64,000 nt of DNA, from assembly GCF_002646595.1 (NCBI RefSeq), contig NZ_PDUD01000001.1, positions 186,001 to 250,000 on the forward strand, given 5' to 3'. This DNA is from Flavilitoribacter nigricans DSM 23189 = NBRC 102662. Its GTDB lineage: Bacteria; Bacteroidota; Bacteroidia; Chitinophagales; Saprospiraceae. Numbering within the stretch: the stretch's first letter is position 1; every line of letters starts with the position of its first letter. The notes below the pieces were generated by a model. It did no database searches and was not told where the DNA came from. It saw only the letters and a list, made by a program, of their open reading frames with translations. The position numbers were made by a program, and so were the translations under genes. Below are positions 54,138 through 63,018 of this stretch, piece after piece.

Positions 54138-55151
54138 TTAATGCAAAATTCTCCAAACTAGTTCTTTCAGTAGCTCCCCTTCCGGCTTGCCGGTGCTGTT
54201 GTAATCCACCCCTTTCGATTTCAGGTCGTACTCCCGTAAAAGACTGATTGCCTTTTCCGTACGCGGAAAAGAGAAATTCCGGATAGCGGCCTTGTAATCG
54301 CGTAAAAAATAGGCGGAATGCAATTTCAGCGCACGCAGCTGATCCTGCTCGGAAGCATTTTTCAGGAAATGCAATTGATAGATCCGGCTGAAATAACCGT
54401 ACAGAGAACCGATCACTACCGGCAGCGGATTGCGCTTGGGATTGGCCGAAAAATAATTCAGGATGCGGTTGGCCCTGAGGATATCCCGCTGGCCGAGCGC
54501 CCGCTGCAGTTCGAAAACATTGTAGTCTTTACTGATACCGATATTGGCCTCGATCTCCTTATTGCTAATCTTGGTACCGGGCGGCAGATTCAATACCAGT
54601 TTGTCCAGTTCGTTGACGACCTTAGCCAGGTCAGTTCCGACGTATTCCGCGATCAGATTTGCTGCTTCCTGACTGATCTCCAGCTTTTTCTTTTTCAGAT
54701 AAGACTGGATCCATCCGGGCAGTTGATTATCGTATAAAGCCTTGGCTTCCAGGATCACCGCCTTGCTTTTCAGCGCCTTGCCCAACTTGGAGTTCATGTT
54801 GAAGCGCTTGTGCTTATGGGCGATCACCAGGATGGTGGATTCCAGTGGCTTTTCGATATACCCCTGCAGTTCCTTCAGGGTTTTCATCTCCTGGGCTTCC
54901 TTGAGGATCACTACCTGGTGACTGGACATCATTGGGAAACGACGGGCATTGTCTACCACCGTTTTGTGGTCCGTATCCTTCCCGTAAAGTACCGTCTGAT
55001 TGAAAGACCGTTCGGATTCCGTCAGGATCTTGGTTTCCACGTATTGTACGACCTGATCAATGAAATAGCTCTCATTTCCGTGAAGGAAATAAACAGGCCG
55101 GTATTCCTTTTTTTTGAGGGAAATAATGATCTGGTCGGCGCTGAGACTCAT
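54138..55151 (-). CDS. holA: DNA polymerase III delta subunit
   Basis: The 337-residue protein matches HolA: an N-terminal AAA-like domain (YRPVYFLHGNESYFIDQVVQYV), VVILKEAQEMKTL, and the middle domain around YVGTDLAKVVNELDKLVL. The C-terminal collar domain includes NVFELQRALGQRD and RNPLPVVIGSLYGYFSRIYQL. It opens the sliding clamp within the clamp loader. The gene ends 65 bp before the trp leader. Confidence 0.93.
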   Translation of the reverse strand: MSLSADQIIISLKKKEYRPVYFLHGNESYFIDQVVQYVETKILTESERSFNQTVLYGKDTDHKTVVDNARRFPMMSSHQVVILKEAQEMKTLKELQGYIEKPLESTILVIAHKHKRFNMNSKLGKALKSKAVILEAKALYDNQLPGWIQSYLKKKKLEISQEAANLIAEYVGTDLAKVVNELDKLVLNLPPGTKISNKEIEANIGISKDYNVFELQRALGQRDILRANRILNYFSANPKRNPLPVVIGSLYGYFSRIYQLHFLKNASEQDQLRALKLHSAYFLRDYKAAIRNFSFPRTEKAISLLREYDLKSKGVDYNSTGKPEGELLKELVWRILH

Positions 55152-55234
55152 CGTTTATGGCTTGCTTGGTGGTGAACGGCCGGTGAGGGCGGAAAGGTAA
55201 TCGGCGGGCCGGTTTTATTCCCGCCGTCGGAAAT

Positions 55235-55274
55235 GCAGAACGTCGGCGCGGGTATCACCCTTCCGACGTTCTGC
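55235..55274 (-). terminator. Hairpin after the solute-binding/OmpA gene
   Basis: GCAGAACGTCGG (55235-55246) pairs perfectly with CCGACGTTCTGC (55263-55274) around a 16-nt loop, 22 bp downstream of the minus-strand stop. The T-run after it is weak. Confidence 0.6.
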
Positions 55275-55295
55275 GTTCCCTATGGTCCGGAATGC

Positions 55296-56846
55296 TTATT
55301 CTCTAACCAGTTCGAAGTCCGTCCGGCGGTTTTTAGCCCGGCCTTCAGCCGTATTGTTGCTGTCCACCGGATCATTAGGTCCGTTGCCGACAATGATGAA
55401 ACGGGCCGGCTTCATCCCGTGTTCCGCGATCAGATAATCCGCAACTGCCTGCGCCCGACGCTCGGAAAGGCGAATATTGGAGGCTTCGTTGCCGACATTA
55501 TCGGTATTACCTTCGATCCGGATGCGGGCATTACCGAATGCTTTGGCAATATCCACAAATTCCAGATCGATAATGTATTTCGCATTTTCGTCCAGTTGGT
55601 ATTCCCCCGTACGGAAATTGATACTTACCCGCTTGGTGGCAATGGCTTCCTTAGCGGTACCTTCCGAAGCGGAAACCGTAGAGAAATCGGGGCCTTCTTC
55701 CGCCGCATTGTTGCCGGTGGCCTCCAGTTTGGCCTGCTGGACAAATTGCGGATAGGAGATCTGGCGCCAGTTCGGCACTCCGGATCCGGCCAGGCCAAGG
55801 GCCTGGTAGTCCTGGGTCATATTCAGATAGAGGTTCTCTCCGGTCACCCCGTTGAAATTCGAATTCAGACCGAAGAAATTGACATTGTCACCGTGGGTAA
55901 CCAGGCGTACGTTGTCGATGGCGGTCGCGGCAAAATCACGCGGCACCCCAAGATCGGCGGTCAGAATGTCGATAGCTTTATCCTTAGCGGATTGTGAGTT
56001 GTTGATCTCCGCGGCACCGCGCATCCAGCCTTCGTACAATTTTTCCAGTTTTTCCCGGTTGTCCCGTACGTAGGCTTCCTTGGCGAAAAAGAAATCGGCA
56101 ATAATGTTGGACGCTGAACGCGTACTTTCCAGGATGGTCGAACCGGTTACTGCTTTCAGACATTCTTCGTCATCCGGACTCCAGACAACCGCAGCGTCTA
56201 CCTGCTGGCTCTTGAAAGCCGAGGCGGCATCGATGGCGCTACTCACTTCTACCAACTGTACATCGTCTACCGTCATACCGCCGGCGTCGAGCAACCAGAG
56301 CAGGAAGGAATGGGAAGGCGTCAACTGAGCAACGGCGATCTTTTTGCCGCGCAGGTCGCCCACATTCTTAATCCCGCGCCGGGCCACGATCGCGTCACCA
56401 CCCCGGGACCAGTCTGCCTGCCAGAGTACTACCGGACTGAAATCTTCCAGTCCTTCAACAATGGTCGGGAAAGCATCGATCGTATACCAGTGCAGGTCCA
56501 GATCGCCATTTTTCCAGGCGTTCAGTGAATTATCGACATCGTCATTGAGTACGAATTCTACTTTCAGACCGTAGTCTTTATAGAAACGGGATTTGGTGCT
56601 GGCTTCGAAACCTTCGTTGAAGTACTGCCCACCGGCGTAACCGCCCCAGGTCACCACCCCGATCCGGATCACATCGTCGTCACCGGAAAGCGATTCGCCG
56701 GACTCGGAACTGTCGTCATCCGTTTTCACGACGGTGCCATCACCGAAAACACCGGCTTTTTGTAATTGAGTAAAACCAAAATACACCCCGGCTACAATGA
56801 GCAGGGTGATCAGAAATTTTGAAAATGTTGTGAGTCGCTTTGCCAT
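55296..56846 (-). CDS. Membrane-anchored ABC-type solute-binding protein fused to an OmpA domain
   Basis: From the ATG at 56846 the protein has 516 residues. Residues about 8-27 are an uncleaved-looking membrane anchor without lipobox. An acidic linker follows, then a periplasmic solute-binding domain (about 58-330; IRIGVVTWGGYAGGQYFNEGF, GKKIAVAQLTPSHSFLLWLL), of the NMT1/TauA/PstS-like type. Residues about 395-516 form an OmpA-type peptidoglycan-binding domain (INFRTGEYQLDENAKY, NTDNVGNEASNIRLSERRAQAV, GRAKNRRTDFEL). No ABC permease or ATPase gene is near, so it is probably not a classical importer. Upstream genes encode coiled-coil partners, but a terminator separates it from them. Confidence 0.88.
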   Translation of the reverse strand: MAKRLTTFSKFLITLLIVAGVYFGFTQLQKAGVFGDGTVVKTDDDSSESGESLSGDDDVIRIGVVTWGGYAGGQYFNEGFEASTKSRFYKDYGLKVEFVLNDDVDNSLNAWKNGDLDLHWYTIDAFPTIVEGLEDFSPVVLWQADWSRGGDAIVARRGIKNVGDLRGKKIAVAQLTPSHSFLLWLLDAGGMTVDDVQLVEVSSAIDAASAFKSQQVDAAVVWSPDDEECLKAVTGSTILESTRSASNIIADFFFAKEAYVRDNREKLEKLYEGWMRGAAEINNSQSAKDKAIDILTADLGVPRDFAATAIDNVRLVTHGDNVNFFGLNSNFNGVTGENLYLNMTQDYQALGLAGSGVPNWRQISYPQFVQQAKLEATGNNAAEEGPDFSTVSASEGTAKEAIATKRVSINFRTGEYQLDENAKYIIDLEFVDIAKAFGNARIRIEGNTDNVGNEASNIRLSERRAQAVADYLIAEHGMKPARFIIVGNGPNDPVDSNNTAEGRAKNRRTDFELVRE

Positions 56847-56910
56847 TTTGAATTTATTAGGGTTGAGACCGGTGCCGCAAATACACCGATCCATAGGGTT
56901 TCAAAAAAAT

Positions 56911-56933
56911 GGGTTTTCCGTATGGGAAAACCC
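56911..56933 (-). terminator. Terminator after the two-TM coiled-coil gene
   Basis: On the minus strand GGGTTTTCC (56933-56925) pairs with GGAAAACCC (56919-56911), followed by ATTTTTTTG. It sits 6 bp after the stop codon at 56940, a textbook intrinsic terminator that would limit read-through into the solute-binding/OmpA gene. Confidence 0.88.
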
Positions 56934-56939
56934 GTTTTT

Positions 56940-57965
56940 TTATTCGAATAAGTTGTCGTACTGATTTCTACGGCCTTCCCGGATGGGTTCCTGGATCGGC
57001 GCGTCCAGATCAAGCACGTCTTCTTCGCTGTTGGCCTGCAACAGCAAATTATCTTTTTCTTCGCCCAGCAGCAGGGAAACGCCTTCTTTTTCCCATTTCT
57101 CCAGCATCCGCAGTCCTTCTTCCTCGAATATACCGTTCTGAAGATCCACCGAATCCATGAAGCTGGAGGACATCTCCATGAAGCGCTCCATTTCGCCAAC
57201 CTTATTGGCAACATCCTCGGTGATGGATTCCATCGCCATATCGAACATGGCGCGTTTGTCGGGATCGCCGGAGATCACGCTCATGGCCGATTTCATGGCC
57301 GAGTGGCTGGTGTGAATGATCTTGCGCTCCTGTTCCTTCACCATTACCTGGTCCTGGATGTCTTCCATCAGCACCTGGGAATTCTCGTACATTTTGCTCA
57401 GTACCCGGTAGAGGACTTCCATCTTCCGGTAAAGGTCTTCCAAACGTACGTTGGATTCCTTCAGGCGGCCGGCTTTCCGGCTCTTCAGGATCATTACGGA
57501 CTGCTTATTGGTGGCTTTGGCCTTACTGGCCATACTCAGGTTGCTCTGGATCTCTTTTTTGTTGTTGACGATGATCTCCTGCAACTTGTGCATCTGACCG
57601 CGCAGCTGACTGATCTGCTTGTTCATCTTGCGCAGATTGTCTTTCAGATCATCCACATAGGATTTGAGGATACCGATGGGATCGATCTGAACGAACAGAC
57701 CGGTTACCCAGCGCATAACGCTCTTGTACATGTACCATACCAGATTGCGCATCTTGGGATCGAGTACCATATAAACAATGGCGCCCAAAACCCCCAGCAT
57801 GAGGGCCAGATAAAGCGTATTCTGAGCCAGTAAAAGCAGGGTTGGCATGGCGGTATACAACAGGAAACCGCCGCCGAGGACCAGAGCGGCCATAAAGATC
57901 ATGCCGGTCACGCCTTCCGGGCGCTGCCAAAATGATTTGGGTTTTAAATCCGTTTGAGTACTCAT
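56940..57965 (-). CDS. Membrane protein with two TM segments and a long coiled coil
   Basis: I do not recognise this 341-residue protein. Two hydrophobic segments lie at residues about 17-41 and 46-68. From about 95 to 265 the sequence is strongly helical with heptad-like charge patterns (DDLKDNLRKMNKQISQLRGQMHKLQEII, RLEDLYRKMEVLYRVLSKMYENSQ). The acidic tail ends NLFE. The arrangement resembles PspA/stomatin-type membrane-bound coiled-coil scaffolds only in general shape. It lies between a cytoplasmic coiled-coil gene and the solute-binding/OmpA gene on the same strand. Confidence 0.75.
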   Translation of the reverse strand: MSTQTDLKPKSFWQRPEGVTGMIFMAALVLGGGFLLYTAMPTLLLLAQNTLYLALMLGVLGAIVYMVLDPKMRNLVWYMYKSVMRWVTGLFVQIDPIGILKSYVDDLKDNLRKMNKQISQLRGQMHKLQEIIVNNKKEIQSNLSMASKAKATNKQSVMILKSRKAGRLKESNVRLEDLYRKMEVLYRVLSKMYENSQVLMEDIQDQVMVKEQERKIIHTSHSAMKSAMSVISGDPDKRAMFDMAMESITEDVANKVGEMERFMEMSSSFMDSVDLQNGIFEEEGLRMLEKWEKEGVSLLLGEEKDNLLLQANSEEDVLDLDAPIQEPIREGRRNQYDNLFE

Positions 57966-58020
57966 TATAACTATTTAGTCATTTTATTTTCGGAAAATCC
58001 GGATAAGAAAAAGCGTGTGC

Positions 58021-58046
58021 AGCACCCGGGAGAACGCCCGGTGCTC
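58021..58046 (-). terminator. Hairpin between the two coiled-coil genes
   Basis: On the minus strand GAGCACCGGGCG and CCCGGGTGCT can pair with small bulges, 70-95 bp after the stop of the upstream gene, with CTTTTTC a little further on. It could reduce read-through between the two coiled-coil genes. Confidence 0.4.
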
Positions 58047-58115
58047 AAAAGCAAATATAACAGATTGTAGCCAAACACAAGATCGTGATAAGGAGGTATT
58101 CAATGGTTTTTGAAA

Positions 58116-58781
58116 TTACTTTAGGAATTTGCCCATTTTTTCAATATCTCCGCTGATCTTCTCCACGAGTGCGTTGTAAGAAGCGATAAAATTATTCTTG
58201 GTGCTTTCTACCTTTTGACTTGCGTCCTTGATCTCGTTCTTAAGCGCGGCCGATCTTTTCTGGTCGGCTTCGATCTCCTGCGTCAGTTTTTTGATCTGCT
58301 CGGCCTTAGCCTTGATATTTTCCTCCAGTTTACTGATCTCCTGATTTTTGGAGCCGATCTGTTTGGTGCGTTGGTGGGTCAGGGCTTCTTCGAATTTCTT
58401 CTCTTCGTTCTGGAGCACGCTGACGTAGTGTTCCGCCGTCTGGATTAGTTTTTCCGGGGTGGCGCCCATGGTCTGCGCCATAGCGAAAGCAGACTGAAAA
58501 CGGGTCTGTTCGTCCATGGGCATTTTTTCCAGGGACTTCAGCGATTGCTTGTATTCCAGATAATCGAAACCGTCGAGGTTATTGGCTTCCATGGCTCTGA
58601 GCAGGATCTCCATAAATTTCTTGGTCACCTGTCCGGGATCTCCTGCTTTCGATTCGGTGACCGTTGCCTTGGCTGGAGGGGTGTTGGGTGCCGGTGCGTT
58701 CCCTTTTTCTGGCTTTGGAGCCTTTTTATTGTCGCTGCCTTCCACCTCTTCGATGAAAAGGGATTTCAAATTCTTGAACAT
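58116..58781 (-). CDS. Cytoplasmic coiled-coil protein, 221 aa
   Basis: From the ATG at 58781 the protein has 221 residues with no signal or TM segment. A Pro/Ala/Lys-rich linker (residues 20-48) precedes a helical domain (about 50-120; KKFMEILLRAMEANNLDGFDYLEYKQSL, FQSAFAMAQTMGATPEKLIQTAEHYVSVL). A long coiled coil follows (about 120-205). I do not recognise the family. It is the most upstream of three minus-strand genes ending with the solute-binding/OmpA fusion. A longer frame to 58853 adds residues within the upstream region and is not preferred. Confidence 0.72.
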   Translation of the reverse strand: MFKNLKSLFIEEVEGSDNKKAPKPEKGNAPAPNTPPAKATVTESKAGDPGQVTKKFMEILLRAMEANNLDGFDYLEYKQSLKSLEKMPMDEQTRFQSAFAMAQTMGATPEKLIQTAEHYVSVLQNEEKKFEEALTHQRTKQIGSKNQEISKLEENIKAKAEQIKKLTQEIEADQKRSAALKNEIKDASQKVESTKNNFIASYNALVEKISGDIEKMGKFLK

Positions 58782-58957
58782 AGATACTTTTTGATTGACC
58801 GGTTGACTCACAAAATAAGACAAAATGGTGTAATTCTCCAACTGGATCTTCAATTAGCAAATGTGCATTTTTTGTCTGCATTTGCGAATGAAAAACGATA
58901 AATAACCGATTTTTTAGGTTAAATGTGCTTTTGTAGGGGCTTTGTAGGGGGCATTTT

Positions 58958-58989
58958 TTTGATAAAAGGAGGTAGAGGAGCCATTTTTG
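58958..58989 (+). promoter_or_regulatory. Promoter-like pair for the candidate small RNA
   Basis: TTTG (58958-58961), a 20-nt spacer and CATTTTTG (58982-58989) match the Bacteroidota promoter pattern except for C in place of T at the first -7 position. It would start transcription near 58996, just before the structured segment. The -7 box overlaps a 6-bp inverted repeat GAGCCA/TGGCTC. Confidence 0.55.
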
Positions 58990-58995
58990 TGGCTC

Positions 58996-59196
58996 GAAAT
59001 CAAAATGAAGTGCCTGGGGTATCACGGAGCTTTGAGAAGTTATCCGAAACCTGAAAAAATCCCCTCTGATCTTCAAATCAGGATGAGGTGATATACTCAG
59101 GCACAAAATATAAAGCCGGTTCTCCCGGTCAAGATTTATTTGGGTTTTTAAGGAGAGAGTTTATTAGTCCCCGTCGGTTTGGCGGGGATTTTTTTT
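58996..59196 (+). ncRNA. Candidate structured small RNA (6S-like)
   Basis: Between the promoter-like pair and a strong terminator lies about 200 nt with no gene. Its first half folds as a long rod: GTGCCTG (59010-59016) pairs with CAGGCAC (59098-59104), and TATCAC (59020-59025) with GTGATA (59088-59093). Inside, a large open region carries a small side hairpin CTGAT-CTTCAA-ATCAG on its 3' strand. A closing stem, central bubble and side hairpin are the plan of 6S RNA, the polymerase-binding regulator, and 6S-like RNAs (6S-Flavo) are known in Bacteroidota. The identity is inference; the 5' end is estimated from the promoter. Confidence 0.5.
59168..59196 (+). terminator. Intrinsic terminator of the candidate small RNA
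   Basis: TCCCCGTC-GGTTT-GGCGGGGA (59168-59188) forms an 8-bp stem with one GU pair and is followed by eight Ts. No plus-strand protein gene precedes it for thousands of bases, which implies an RNA gene upstream. Confidence 0.85.
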
Positions 59197-59360
59197 GCCC
59201 GCTCTCTTCCTCCCTGCCCCCAAAAGATCCCCAAATATCACAATTTTACAACAACTTTGCTTATTAACTTCCTAATGTCCCGGGGCATACATCCGGTATT
59301 CATTTGTGCAACTTATTGTAGAATATTCAGTTTCAATGTAAAACCCAAAAGACAATCAAT

Positions 59361-60467
59361 ATGAGATTTTTAATTGTTGCCCTTCTTTGTGTTTACCTGT
59401 TTCAGTTAACTGCCTGTGGCGGTAATGCCGATCACCGGCAAACGGCCGAAGTGGAACCGGATGATATCGTAAGCACAGCCGTGAGTCCGGCCCCGGAAAC
59501 CGCTGCAGCGGAACAACCGGAGACAGCCGAAACCGTCGAGGCCACCTCTACCCCATCCGACACCCAGGCCAAACCGGTAAAGATCTCCCAGAAACGACAA
59601 CTGAATGAAGCCCCGAAAACGCCTAAAGCGGATGACGCAGCGGTAAAAGCTGCTGACGAGCAGAAGGCATCGACCACGGAATCGGTAGAACCGGCTGCGA
59701 CACCGGCCGAGACGCCGAAACAGCCGGAAGAGCCCGAGGCTACCGTGGCGGAAAAAGCGGCAACGGAACAGTCGGATACGGCCGAGCCCGGGCCGGTGGA
59801 AAAACCAGCCCCTGTAAAAGCGACCGGAGCGGACCACAGTCAATGGGATGCACTGCTGAAGCAATACGTTTCGGCCACGGGAAAAGTAAATTACGCCGGT
59901 TTTAAGCAGGATAAAACCAAATTGCAGGCCTATCTGGATGAACTGGCCGCTAACCCGGTGCAGGATAGCTGGAGCCGCACCGAAAAGATGGCTTACTGGA
60001 TCAATGTCTATAATGCCTTTACCATCAAGTTAATCGTCGATAATTACCCCGTGACCAGTATTACCAAGCTCCACAACGGCAAACCCTGGGATGTAAAATG
60101 GATCAAACTTGGCAGTAAGACGTATTCCCTGAACGAAGTGGAGAACGATATCCTGCGTCCCAAATACAAAGACGCCCGCATCCATTTCGCCGTTAACTGC
60201 GCCGCAAAGTCCTGTCCGCCGCTACTGAACCGGGCCTGGACGAAAGATAATCTGGAAACCTATCTCGACAAGCAGACCAAAGCGTTTATCAATAATTCAA
60301 AGTACAATACCCTCAGCGCCAGAAAAGCCGAGGTCTCCAAGATATTTGAATGGTACGCCGCAGACTTTGGCCAATTAATTGAATTTTTGAATAAATATTC
60401 CGAAACTCGCATCAATAATGGCGCTACAGTCAATTACAAAGAATATGACTGGGCACTGAATAATTAA
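59361..60467 (+). CDS. DUF547 lipoprotein
   Basis: The 368-residue protein has a lipobox (FQLTAC, Cys19). A long Ala/Glu/Pro/Thr-rich, low-complexity linker (residues about 25-150) follows. The DUF547 domain covers residues about 155-330 (WDALLKQYVSATGKVNYAGF, MAYWINVYNAFTIKLIVDNYPV, IHFAVNCAAKSCPPL). DUF547 proteins are related to papain-like/transglutaminase-type folds, but their function is undefined. The linker probably spaces the domain from the membrane. It is a single gene after the small-RNA terminator. Confidence 0.88.
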   Translation: MRFLIVALLCVYLFQLTACGGNADHRQTAEVEPDDIVSTAVSPAPETAAAEQPETAETVEATSTPSDTQAKPVKISQKRQLNEAPKTPKADDAAVKAADEQKASTTESVEPAATPAETPKQPEEPEATVAEKAATEQSDTAEPGPVEKPAPVKATGADHSQWDALLKQYVSATGKVNYAGFKQDKTKLQAYLDELAANPVQDSWSRTEKMAYWINVYNAFTIKLIVDNYPVTSITKLHNGKPWDVKWIKLGSKTYSLNEVENDILRPKYKDARIHFAVNCAAKSCPPLLNRAWTKDNLETYLDKQTKAFINNSKYNTLSARKAEVSKIFEWYAADFGQLIEFLNKYSETRINNGATVNYKEYDWALNN

Positions 60468-60666
60468 CTTTGGTTGCGGTTTTAGGTGTTGTGTAAACGT
60501 TTCCCGGACAGGAAAAACCGGACAGGCCGATCGATACGGAGGCAATTGCTTATATCTCGCATTAGCCCATGATCGATCGCCCTAACACCGCCCCGGCCGG
60601 ATTTTGAAAACTTTTAGCCACGTCTTCGCATCACCGTACTGTAAATCAGAATTATTTCATTGATCC

Positions 60667-62016
60667 ATGCAGTTACCCGCATCTTTCCTCGCTCTGATGC
60701 AAGAGCTATTAGGCAGCGAGGCCGGAGATTTTTTTGAGGCCTTGTCGGCACCACATCCTACGAGCATCCGCTTCAATACTTTAAAAAATATTAACAGGTC
60801 AGAAAATTCTGACGGAGTAAAATGGTGTTCTGACGGAATATACTTGCCAGAGCGACCGGTCTTTACCCTGGATCCCCGTTTTCACGCGGGGGCCTATTAC
60901 GTACAGGAAGCTTCCTCCATGCTGATCGGAGAAGCCGTCCGACAATTAGCAGATCTATCCGGCCCGTTGCGGGTACTGGACCTCTGTGCCGCTCCGGGAG
61001 GGAAAACAACCCATCTCGCGTCCATCCTTCCCGCGGGTAGTTTGCTGGTAGCCAACGAAGTGATCCGATCCCGTTATCAGGTTCTGGATTACAATCTGAC
61101 CAAATGGGGGTCGGCAAACAAAATGGCCACTAGTCAGCAAGTGAATCAATTCCGGGGACTGAAATCCTTTTTTGACCTCATCCTGATCGATGCTCCCTGT
61201 TCCGGAGAGGGTATGTTCCGGAAAGATCCGCAGGCGATAGCAGAATGGTCGCCGGAAAATGTGGCCCGTTGCAGCGTCCGGCAACAGCAGATCCTGGCCG
61301 ATGCCATCCCCATGCTGAAGCCGAACGGCCTCCTGTTGTACAGTACCTGCACTTATAATGATGCGGAAAACACCGACAATGCCGACTGGCTGCAGCAGGA
61401 ATTCCCCCTAACTCCCCTACCGCTAAACCTGCCGGCCGACTGGGGGATTGCCGAAAGATCGATCGGTTACCAGTGTTATCCCCACCGGGTACGGGGAGAA
61501 GGATTTTACCTGGCCGCTTTTCAAAAATCCGGATCCGGATCCGGCAGTGGAAAAAGCAAAGGGGCCAAAAAATTTAAATACTATCAAGCGCTGTCCCGGG
61601 CCGGGCAGCAGGCTTTAAAGCGATTTATCCGACCGGATGCAGACCTCGTTTTTCTGGAAAGTGATAAAGGACAGATCATTGCCCTGCCCGAAGCTATCCG
61701 GGAGGATGCGCTCCAGATGAGCGCCTACTCTAAATATTTCAGAATGGGTACGCCGGTAGGAATTATAAAGGGAAAAGATCTGGTGCCCGATCCTGCCTTA
61801 GCCCTCTCTACCCTACTACATCCGGAATTTCCCAGGATTGAACTGGACCGGGAGCAGGCTATTCGGTTCCTGCGCAGAGAAGATCCGGTGGTTACGGGTC
61901 CTGCCGGCTGGCAGTTGGTCACCTTTGACGGCCTGCCGCTCGGCTGGGTTAAAGTGCTGAAGAATCGCGTCAACAACTACTATCCGAAAGAATGGCGGAT
62001 CCGCATGAGCGTATGA
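60667..62016 (+). CDS. rsmF: rRNA (cytosine-C5) methyltransferase, RsmF/NOP2 type
   Basis: The 449-residue protein has an N-terminal substrate region (SIRFNTLK), the SAM-binding core VLDLCAAPGGKTTHLA, and the two catalytic cysteines of the RsmB/RsmF/NOP2 family: Cys178 in DAPCSGEG and Cys228 in YSTCTY. The C-terminal part (KYFRMGTPVGII, GLPLGWVKVLKNRVNNYYPKEWRIRM) matches RsmF-type proteins with a PUA-like tail. It likely methylates a 16S rRNA cytosine. A Gly/Ser run (GSGSGSGKSKG) lies between domains. miaA follows 69 bp later. Confidence 0.92.
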   Translation: MQLPASFLALMQELLGSEAGDFFEALSAPHPTSIRFNTLKNINRSENSDGVKWCSDGIYLPERPVFTLDPRFHAGAYYVQEASSMLIGEAVRQLADLSGPLRVLDLCAAPGGKTTHLASILPAGSLLVANEVIRSRYQVLDYNLTKWGSANKMATSQQVNQFRGLKSFFDLILIDAPCSGEGMFRKDPQAIAEWSPENVARCSVRQQQILADAIPMLKPNGLLLYSTCTYNDAENTDNADWLQQEFPLTPLPLNLPADWGIAERSIGYQCYPHRVRGEGFYLAAFQKSGSGSGSGKSKGAKKFKYYQALSRAGQQALKRFIRPDADLVFLESDKGQIIALPEAIREDALQMSAYSKYFRMGTPVGIIKGKDLVPDPALALSTLLHPEFPRIELDREQAIRFLRREDPVVTGPAGWQLVTFDGLPLGWVKVLKNRVNNYYPKEWRIRMSV

Positions 62017-62085
62017 TCCCGTAAATTTTGACGATTTTTGGAATAATTTAAACACCTTTGCGGCTCATAAACGATTGGCATTATT

Positions 62086-63015
62086 TTGGAGCATCCGGAA
62101 CATAAGCAACCGAAAAAGTATCTGCTGGTAGTGGGTGGCGCTACGGCCAGCGGTAAGACCGGATTTGCTATTCAACTGGCCCGGCATTTCCAAACGGAGA
62201 TCGTTTCCGCCGACAGTCGGCAGTTTTACCGGGAAATGCAGATCGGCACCGCCAAACCCACTCCCGAAGAACTATCCGAAGCGCCGCACCACCTGATCGG
62301 TCATATCAGCATCGAAACTGCCTACAGTGTCGGCGACTACGAACAGGAGGCCCTCCGATTACTGGATGATCTGTATGAGAAGCATAAAGTAGTGATCCTC
62401 TGTGGCGGTTCCGGCCTATTTATCAAGGCTTTATGTGAAGGGCTGGACCAATTCCCGGAAGTTCCGGCAGAGATCACTGCAGAATTACAGGCAGCGTACG
62501 AAGAACATGGATTGGCCTTTCTCCAATCCGAACTTCAGGCCGCTGATCCGGAGTATTACGGGGAGGTAGACCAGCAAAATCCCCGACGCCTCCTGCGGGC
62601 GCTTTCAGTGATCCGGGCCTCCGGAAAACCTTTTTCTTCCTTTCGGAAGCAGCAACCGAAGTCACGGGATTTCACGCCGGTCTATCTGCAAATTGACTGG
62701 CCGCGGGAACAGTTGTACGCCAGGATCAATCAGCGGGTAGATCTTATGCTGGCTGCGGGTCTGGTTGAAGAAGCCCGGCAATTGTACGCTTACCGGCACC
62801 TCCAGGCGCTGCAGACCGTAGGGTACCAAGAACTTTTTGACCACTTCAGTGGTTTGATTAGTCTCGAAGAAGCGGTGGAACTCATCAAAAGGAACAGTCG
62901 CCGCTACGCCAAACGTCAGTTGACCTGGTTCCGACGCGACGGCTTCTGGGAAAAATTTCACCCCGACGATCTCCAAAAGGCCCTCCATTACATTGGCCAA
63001 AAAATCGAAGGATAA
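62086..63015 (+). CDS. miaA: tRNA dimethylallyltransferase
   Basis: The 309-residue enzyme has the P-loop GGATASGKT (residues 17-25), SADSRQFYREMQIGTAKPTPEEL, VGDYEQEAL, GGSGLF and QNPRRLLRALSVIRASGKP, all MiaA signatures. It adds the dimethylallyl group to A37 of tRNAs reading UNN codons. The start is the TTG at 62086: no ATG occurs before the P-loop, and upstream codons are ATT. The transporter gene follows with only 3 bp between, so they are likely cotranscribed. Confidence 0.93.
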   Translation: MEHPEHKQPKKYLLVVGGATASGKTGFAIQLARHFQTEIVSADSRQFYREMQIGTAKPTPEELSEAPHHLIGHISIETAYSVGDYEQEALRLLDDLYEKHKVVILCGGSGLFIKALCEGLDQFPEVPAEITAELQAAYEEHGLAFLQSELQAADPEYYGEVDQQNPRRLLRALSVIRASGKPFSSFRKQQPKSRDFTPVYLQIDWPREQLYARINQRVDLMLAAGLVEEARQLYAYRHLQALQTVGYQELFDHFSGLISLEEAVELIKRNSRRYAKRQLTWFRRDGFWEKFHPDDLQKALHYIGQKIEG

Positions 63016-63018
63016 TTC

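Larger units (their letters stand above)
58782..59360. other. Intergenic region holding a candidate small RNA gene
   Basis: These 579 bp between divergent genes contain no convincing protein frame. They carry a plus-strand promoter-like pair, a structured region and a strong terminator (listed separately). The promoter of the minus-strand coiled-coil gene should also lie here, but no clean TAnnTTTG was found for it. Confidence 0.6.
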
